A stretch of DNA of 64,000 nucleotides from Periplaneta americana (lineage: Eukaryota; Arthropoda; Insecta; Blattodea; Blattidae): positions 146,966,204 through 147,030,203 of the forward strand of contig NC_091126.1 of the NCBI RefSeq assembly GCF_040183065.1. The letters are read 5' to 3'. The position numbers and the translations under genes were made by a program. Below the pieces are notes generated by a model. The model saw only the letters and a list, made by a program, of their open reading frames with translations, ran no database searches and was not told the DNA's origin. Below, piece by piece: positions 58,107 to 64,000 of this stretch; within the stretch, counting starts at the first letter, position 1; each line of letters begins with the position of its first letter.

Positions 58107-59030
58107 TAGGGTGACCAGACATCCTCTTTTGTCCAGACATGTCCTCCTTTTTAGGCCTTTGTCCGGGGTCTGGGCGGTTTTTTAAAAAATCAAGGAATGT
58201 CCTCCTTTTCGTAACTTGTAGGCCTGATATTTTGAAATTATCTGATTTTACGCCTTTCTCAAGTAATTTCCCTATAGGTAGCAGCAGCAATGACGGAATA
58301 TACTCTTTGCCAACGATCATAACTCTATTTGGTCCTATTTCTTATTGTCATTGCTTTCACACTTATAGCTTACTGTAAAATCATTTTATATTATTAAGTT
58401 TTGCCATAAGTAGACCTATGCTGTAATAAAATATATATTGACATAATTTTAAGTATAATATAGGTCTAAGCCTAAATCTAAAGAGATATTATCTGTCCTC
58501 TTTAATAATTGAATCAGTTATTTCGAAAACATGACATATATTCTTCTGCGCAAACTACTTCAGTAGCATTTATTACATTAACCAAACTAGAAGTCCATTT
58601 CTTATCCATTTCTATAGATGAAATATGTGACTTATTTTATGATTTTTAACACTATGTTATAGGAAAGAGTAAATAGCACTCTGTTTAAAAAAAGTAACAT
58701 AAGCAAAAATGTCACATGTTACGTTTTCGAAATAATCGATTCAATTATAGTTCCCTTGACTTTGTTATGTAGCTAACTGTAAAATCACTATTATTAAGTT
58801 TTTCATAATTATTTTGTAATAAAATTGATATTAATATTTAAGTAGTATGATATAAGTCTAAATCTATACTGTAAATATTTTGTAATAAAATAGATAATGA
58901 CGAAATTTAAACTAGATGTATAATAAGCCTAAATCTAAATAAATATTTTCTGTCCTCTTTTTCCGAACAATGTCCTCCTTTTTTTAAGCTTTGTGTCCTC
59001 TTTTTCATCGATGTGAATCTGGTCACCCTA
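58107..59030 (+). mobile_element. hAT-like element with TAGGGTGACCAGA ends
   Basis: The ends TAGGGTGACCAGA and, reversed, TAGGGTGACCAGA are perfect over 13 bp. Subterminal regions repeat tgtcctcctttt and tgtcctctttt motifs (near 58139, 58199, 58496, 58969 and 58990). The flanking 8-mers (gctataac and gctttctg) agree at only some positions, so the target duplication is uncertain. No ORF of transposase type. A truncated copy is at 35750. Confidence 0.8.
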
Positions 59031-59358
59031 GCTTTCTGAAAGATACAAAATTATAGTGTGATCTGGTTTTTGTTGGAATTCGATAAAAACAATCATGATT
59101 ATATCACTATCATTAATATTGTATTCAATATCATATGCTCTGTTTTGCTCTTGACTGGTTGACATAGACCAATGTCTCCTAAAATAAGCACCATATATTA
59201 CATACCAAGTTTACAAGTTGCACATTTGACATCAATCTAATAGTTAATGTTACTGCACTGCTCTATCAAGCTGAATACAAAAATTGTTTAACCCCCACCA
59301 TGAATGTTTCAACTGTAATAATGCCACTAACTACCAATTTCTGATTTGATTCTTTCAG

Positions 59359-59560
59359 GAGGGATCTCTCTGATTTAAATGTAACATTCCCAAGAGACGC
59401 TGCTAATTGGACCCCTGAGGGTGGGTACCCACCCAACACTCCAACAGGCACATTACCATGGAGACCTCGTGGTGCAGGATCTCACCTGGGACTCACTTTA
59501 ATTCTAGATGCCAACATAGATGATTATTACTGTTCATCCACATCAAGCATCGGTTTTAAG
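59359..59560 (+). CDS. ppk: ppk exon E: YYCSSTSSIGFK
   Basis: Encodes P-RDLSDLNVTFPRDAANWTPE then GGYPPNTPTGTLPWRPRGAG and SHLGLTLILDANIDDYYCSS, TSSIGFK. The GSHLGLTLxLD...YYCSS...GFK block is conserved across pickpocket proteins and continues as VRLHNPVETP in exon F. Acceptor gattctttcag. The inferred donor is TTTAAG/gtcaaa, a weak match beyond GT. The frame reads on into the intron for 24 codons to a TGA at 59633, so retention would truncate the protein before the Cys-rich region and TM2. Confidence 0.94.
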
Positions 59561-59639
59561 GTCAAATTCCCCTGCATCTCAGTGTCTGACAGCACGTACA
59601 CCTTGTTTTCTTCACAAAACACATTTGAATTTTGAGATT

Positions 59640-60829
59640 ATGTTTTGTTGAATTTATCTGCATTGAGACAAGATATTGAATCCTCTAGATTCATAACCCT
59701 CTATAAACCATTTTTCAGTTATGTGCACCAATAGATTCCAAAGGATGAGTAGGATGAGTACTATTGATTTATATCTTTCAGTTCCTAAGGCCACTAAATT
59801 TAAAGCAAAAGACTTGTTAAAAATCACTGTTAGGTTTAAAATCCCCTCTATCTGCCACCAGTTACTCTCAAAATCCTTTAATTTGCGGAAGTGGATGTAG
59901 GGGATTTTTAATTTATAGGATTATATTGTAGAGTTCCAGTCTGCTCCATCATGTATACATGAATGATATACAGTGAGTCTCCCAGCAATTGTCCATGGTG
60001 TTTCCCTATCACTACCACCACTTGCATCTGCAAAGTCACAGCACTTTCCCGGATTAAATTTTATATAATACATTACATTATTAATAATATTCGGCACTCA
60101 CTCTCTACACAGCAGTTGTTGGAAGTGTTGCCCATCTTGCATGGTAACATAATTCACATCATATCATTTACAGAATCTGATTCATTAAACCTATTCACTA
60201 AATTTAGGATTGTTTCCCTACATGGAACTGGGCGGCCAGAAAATTTATGTCTAAGTTTTCTCCTGTTCTGCCACATGAATTCATTTTCCATATTATGTTT
60301 TCAAAATGTGTACACGTTCACACACTGAATACGTAACCATTGCAAAACACAACACAACGTAACAAACTGCACTTATTTTTAGCTGACTCATTGCATCTCT
60401 TTACTACAGACCAGCCTTGTCAGATTTCAGTGCATGTCTAGGAAGTCGCAACCACTATAATCCTACAGCAAGTACCTAGCCTGACATAGGAGAAGAGACC
60501 ATCCAGCACCAAGGGATGAGAAGGGTTGTACATAACGTAAATGTCACTACAAACTATGTACAAATAACTGTATAATGCTTGGATAAAGAACACTAATATT
60601 TATATTTTCATGCAACTCATAACATCGTCTGAAAAAGAAATAAATAAATAAAAACAAGTTAGCCTATATAAACAGTTTTTGATTTTCGTGCAATAGTTAA
60701 GCCTAAAGAAGTAAATAATTTTAACTTTCCTTCTGAACAATGAAACGTTGTAATAAAACTGAACATAAAGTAACATTTCTATAATCATTACACCATTTAT
60801 TTTAAATTAAGACGTTCATTCTTATGAAC
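59640..60829. other. Intron 5 stretch, possible HTH relic
   Basis: On the minus strand at about 60165-60290 I read MENEFMWQNRRKLRHKFSGR then PVPCRETILNLVNRFNESDS. This recalls the GRP.s..Ti..lv..F.etGSv part of DUF4817-type transposon helix-turn-helix regions. Too short and decayed to call an element. Confidence 0.35.
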
Positions 60830-60831
60830 TA

Positions 60832-61044
60832 CCGTAAAGTGGGGTGACTTTGAATACTGAGGTGACTTTGAACAGTAATTTAGCGCCTTTCTAAATTAAA
60901 TGCTGTACCCAATTGCGAAAAAACTGTTTAAGTTGTCAATAAATTAGTTCAGTTTTTTCGCAATTGGGTACAGCATTTAATTTAGAAAGGCGTTAAATTA
61001 CTGTTCAAAGTCACCTCGGCGTTCAAAGTCACCCCACTTTACAG
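60832..61044. mobile_element. MITE family T1, copy 2 (213 bp, nearly palindromic)
   Basis: TA at 60830-60831 and 61045-61046 flank ends ccgtaaagtggggtgacttt and, reversed, ctgtaaagtggggtgacttt. The two arms pair almost base for base (aaattaaatgctgtacccaa with ttgggtacagcatttaattt) around a loop of about 20 bp. Its outer 19 bp match 42481-42680. Confidence 0.9.
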
Positions 61045-61100
61045 TACTATTACTTAAAACAGCAAATTTATTTAGGGGAAAAATTAAAAAAAAAAAAAAA

Positions 61101-61168
61101 ATGAATGAATGAATGAATGAATGAATGAATGAATGAATGAATGAATGAATGAATGAATGAATGAATGA
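61101..61168. repeat. (GAAT)n microsatellite
   Basis: About seventeen GAAT units after an A15 run. Confidence 0.95.
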
Positions 61169-61219
61169 ATAACTTAGGAGTGCACTAGACAGTGGTGGTT
61201 TTCAGCTATAAATTGTAAT

Positions 61220-61410
61220 GAAGTGAAAAGTCCTTTGGGGAGGCCAAGATGTAGATGGGCGGATAATATTAAAATGGATTTGAGGGAGATAGGATATGAT
61301 GATAGAGATTGGATTAATTTTGCACAGGATAGGGACTGATGGCGGGCTTATGTGAGGGCGCAATGAACTTCCGAGTTCCTTAAAAGCCATAAGTAAGTAA
61401 GTATAAATGA
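61220..61410 (+). pseudogene. RTE-like LINE 3' fragment
   Basis: gtcctttggggaggccaaga through gatttgagggagataggata to aaaagccataagtaagtaag is the last 190 bp of the family seen at 2.7, 27.7 and 33.7 kb (GRPRCRWADNIKMDLREIGY in translation). Severely 5'-truncated. Confidence 0.85.
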
Positions 61411-61414
61411 AGTG

Positions 61415-63245
61415 CATTAAGTTTATGTTGCTTCAGTAATGCGCTGTTTGTTTGCAACAATGATGTAATTGTTGGATTTGAAAAGTAGGCATAGGCAAAA
61501 ATGGCTACATGTCAATATGAGAGGCGTTAGATAAAAAAAACTTTTATAAAGTCTCATTATGGACATGAGATGATTGCCTGTTGAATGGGATGTTTGTTTA
61601 GTTTTATTGAGAGTCATTCTGTGCATAGTGCAGTCTCTTATTCGCGGGTAAGAGATGCTAGCCTGAGGGTGTACTGTGCTGATGATCGCTGATTTAAAGC
61701 AAAAGTCGGTAATGCCAACTATGTTAGAAGCAGAATAGAATATGCAACATACGACAACTAGATAGCATTTTATATTTAGATCAAGTGTAAAAAATATATT
61801 AGTAGAAGAATAAGTTATTAGCTATTTATAGCGCAGCAAGCTAGTAAGATCTTGTGAGCAGGGATTGTAATGGAGGAGCAAATTGTGTACTACGAGAATG
61901 AAACAGAGTTTTAAATCGTAATAATGAAATAAATTCTAAGATATTAAAATGTTTAAAAAAAAATGTGTAGTAATCAAAATGGTATTAATATTGTAAGGAC
62001 AAATTGATTTGCATTACTACTTTTTTTACCCTCTAAAATTATAAACCAACGAGTGATGACTTAAATAAAATCAAACAACAAAGTAGGCCACTGCTGGCAG
62101 TGGCAGACACCTACAATGGAGATCACATCGAAGTTGAGATATTAAAATCAGACCTATAACCAGTATATAATGAACACAGCTACCTTAACAAACAATATTA
62201 TGGTCAGTAAGGAGAGGGATGCCTTGAACCTCATGAAGTATTTTGAAATACCAACATTAGCTAAAGAATTGTACAAAGATATTACTGGAGATTCATATTA
62301 AATTGAATGTCTGAATGGAAACGTCAATGTCCAGATACCTGTTTTTTGAGAAAATCCATAACAATTTTCCTTATTCTATATTATGAATGTTTTGATTGGT
62401 TCTCATTGTTACTTGGAGACTCTTAATATTTTAGGCAAATTTATGTGTGGGTACTTTAGGAAAGAAATAATATATTTCAGGTTATTTTAGCAAATACAGA
62501 CGTTATGTAAATTATTCAATTATTATTGTTGTATGAATAGTTTGTTTCTTTTTTTTTTTTCAAAAAAAATATATTGTTTTTTTTTTTTACTTTGTAGGTA
62601 CCTTGTTCAAACTGTCATGTAAATATGAAAAAATAATAAAATATATATTACAGTGTAGTAATATAAATTAAATACAAACTAAAAATAAAATATGAGCAAA
62701 AGATTTAAGAACAGAGAAAAAAAAATTGAGTTTAAATATTAACAAACATGTCATGTTTTAATGTCTTGGCGTTTAGAGACTCTTGAAAAAAAAAAACAGC
62801 AAATTTCGTACTCTCACTTTTCCATTTATAAATCTAAATTTAAAAATATTAATTATGTAATAGCATTAGTACCTGAATACATATAATAATAGAAGAATAA
62901 AATATTTGGGTTAATACTTTTTGATCATATAACAAGATACATTTTCTGACAAATTTAATTTGAGGTGTTTAGCAACTTTTGAAAAAAAAACCCTCAATTA
63001 CGGTATTTCACGGAATACAGTGTCATTTGACAAATTGAAACCTCAAATCTGGTCCATACAATCTAATTTCCAGTTATCAACATAGTCAAGACTGCACCAC
63101 AAAGCACAGGACTCGATGATGCAACATTTTTTGCAGATCTTCAAGTTTGGTTCCACAATCCCACAACCCAACTGCATTTAATTTGCATACACATTGTACT
63201 GTAGACAACAAATTTTCTTAATTTTAACAGCAAAAATTCTTACAG
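61415..63245. other. Intron 5 non-coding stretch
   Basis: Nothing recognised. Several oligo-T and oligo-A runs (near 62555 and 62580). Ends in the acceptor aaattcttacag of ppk exon F. Confidence 0.45.
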
Positions 63246-63516
63246 GTGAGATTACACAATCCTGTAGAAACACCGAAAGTATCAGAGTTTGGATTGCTGT
63301 TGACTCCTGGACAAGAATACAGAATGGTTATCAGGCCAACAATAACCAATGCATCATCTTCTATTCGAAAAATTCCAGAAAATAAACGCCTGTGCGTGTT
63401 CTCTGATGAGAAGTATCTCAAGTATTATAACACATATACGCAGAGGAATTGTGCACTTGAATGTGAAGCCAACTACACGCTTTCCATCTGCAAGTGTGTT
63501 CCCTACTACCTTCCAA
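63246..63516 (+). CDS. ppk: ppk exon F: Cys-rich ectodomain
   Basis: Encodes VRLHNPVETPKVSEFGLLLT, then PGQEYRMVIRPTITNASSSI, RKIPENKRLCVFSDEKYLKY, YNTYTQRNCALECEANYTLS and ICKCVPYYLP. The LHNPVETP, F-x5-PGxE, and YTQRNC-x3-C-x8-C-x-C-x4-YYxP blocks are the classical pickpocket signature leading to the palm and TM2. Acceptor aaattcttacag, donor ccaa/gtatgt. Enters in phase 0 and leaves in phase 1. The next exon, with the remaining cysteines, TM2 and the G-x-S filter, must lie beyond the window. Confidence 0.97.
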
Positions 63517-63747
63517 GTATGTATCCTTATCACTCTCATACATACTAAGATAGTTATCTGTCTAATTAATTATCATACAAAATTTCCCCTTTCCAATTAA
63601 AGTGTCCTAATGCACATAGAATGAACAGTTTCTTTCCACAATTTGTTTCATATGAATGGAGAAAAAGAACGGTGCCAATAAAAAATTTCTAGACATAGGA
63701 AAATATTATACATCTTGATTACACAACTTTTAACACTGTATCACTTC

Positions 63748-64000
63748 GGAATATGTGTGATAAGAACTTTCTTGTGTTAAATTTTAACGTACCTTGTTAA
63801 CATGTTTCGACCTATTTTCGGTCATCTTCGGAACAATGGTACACAGACTACTCAACATACCAATGACCCAACAGGATTACAACGAAGAACTAAACACAAT
63901 CAAATACATAGCACAAGAAAACGGATACAACCCTAACATAATAGACAACATAATACGTAAGACAAAACAAAACCACAAAAAACAGAAGAATACAACACAA
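63748..64000 (+). mobile_element. Penelope-like element, 5' end, runs off the window
   Basis: The terminal module ggaatatgtgtgataagaac, then ttgtgttaaattttaacgta and acatgtttcgacctattttc (63748-63835) leads straight into an ORF on the same strand. The same module at 54.1 kb lies at the 3' end in the opposite sense relative to its ORF. The insertion lies in ppk intron 6, same strand as the gene. Confidence 0.85.
63836..64000 (+). CDS. Penelope-like reverse transcriptase, partial
   Basis: The 55 codons to the window edge read MVHRLLNIPMTQQDYNEELN then TIKYIAQENGYNPNIIDNII and RKTKQNHKK. HRLL..P.....Y..EL..IK.IA..NGY is the C-terminal end of the RT domain, just before the linker to the GIY-YIG endonuclease in Penelope-like proteins. 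The catalytic RT motifs are missing upstream, where the terminal module begins at once, so the copy is 5'-truncated with an inverted end attached. Whether the rest is intact cannot be seen. Confidence 0.85.
   Translation, partial: MVHRLLNIPMTQQDYNEELNTIKYIAQENGYNPNIIDNIIRKTKQNHKKQKNTTQ

Larger units (their letters stand above)
26280..63516 (+). other. ppk: DEG/ENaC (pickpocket) gene, partial, six exons
   Basis: Six exons on the + strand join in frame through introns of phase 2, 2, 0, 2 and 0, giving about 396 codons. The product is a subunit of a pickpocket-type sodium channel (amiloride-sensitive DEG/ENaC family), a trimeric plasma-membrane channel with two membrane segments and a large Cys-rich ectodomain. 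Members serve in mechanosensation, nociception, taste and liquid clearance. The order of motifs is canonical: HG gating motif, ERIFW, TM1, FPAVTVC, EGICCSFN, YYCSSTSSIGFK, VRLHNPVETP and the QRNCALECEANYTL Cys cluster. TM2 and the selectivity filter should follow beyond 63516. The start codon is upstream of 26280. Introns are 23646, 2627, 2123, 3968 and 3685 bp. The reading frame is intact in every exon, which argues for a live gene. Which member it is cannot be told. Confidence 0.93.

Noticed and set aside
58107-59030. 8-bp hAT target duplication around this element
   Set aside because: The flanks gctataac and gctttctg agree at too few positions. Superfamily rests on the ends only.
60165-60290. 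Minus-strand frame resembling a transposon helix-turn-helix
   Set aside because: Only about 40 residues with weak similarity, and no terminal repeats located. Noted but not annotated as an element.

Overview
The window looks like AT-rich nuclear DNA of an insect, most likely a cockroach or close relative (Blattodea). The genes are split by kilobase-scale introns, there is no bacterial-style gene packing, and the repeats are typical of arthropods: RTE-, R1- and Jockey-like LINEs, Penelope-like elements, tRNA-derived SINEs, mariner, hAT, Tc1/pogo and Helitron. The RTE and SINE types resemble ones I remember from Periplaneta americana. That is recollection; no search was run. Many translated ORFs start at non-ATG codons or lie inside palindromes, and I do not treat those as genes.

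The one convincing host gene is a pickpocket-type DEG/ENaC sodium-channel subunit on the + strand, incomplete at both ends. Six exons chain in consistent splice phase: 26280-26475 (cytoplasmic N-terminus with the HG motif), 50122-50328 (TM1 and FPAVTVC), 52956-53118, 55242-55390 (EGICCSFN), 59359-59560 and 63246-63516 (Cys-rich region). Intron 1 is about 23.6 kb and full of transposons. The start codon lies upstream of 26280, at a position I could not find. TM2 and the selectivity filter lie beyond the right edge. A possible small nested gene (27010-27184 plus 28231-28384) sits in intron 1 and is unassigned.

Layout. 0-26 kb is intergenic or upstream repeat desert: a palindromic foldback (1.5-2.0 kb), RTE and Jockey-like LINE fragments (2.7-4.9 kb), a SINE split by a Harbinger-like MITE (5.2-5.65 kb), a hAT element (7.6-8.7 kb), a ~135-bp satellite array split by another hAT element (11.1-14.2 kb), a SINE with a perfect target-site duplication (13.0-13.5 kb), an almost complete 900-codon LINE ORF between ATT microsatellites (14.9-17.6 kb), and two related hAT elements (17.7-18.3 and 19.2-20.6 kb). 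26.5-50 kb is intron 1. It holds a near-perfect 446-bp Penelope palindrome (32.7-33.1 kb), nested hAT and RTE remnants (33.3-35.0 kb), three copies of a decayed protein-coding repeat (31.3-42.2 kb, one holding a Helitron and one a mariner), and several foldback MITEs. 50-64 kb holds the remaining exons, with a pogo-like MITE, Tc1/mariner foldbacks, an R1-like LINE broken by a Penelope element, hAT elements, and the 5' end of another Penelope element running off the window.

Nothing here looks like a functional multi-gene system. The most informative content is the channel gene, including its weak fifth donor, and the clear nested-insertion histories, many backed by exact target-site duplications. 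The decayed repeat family at 31-42 kb and the paired N-terminal and C-terminal transposase foldbacks are the best candidates for undescribed elements.
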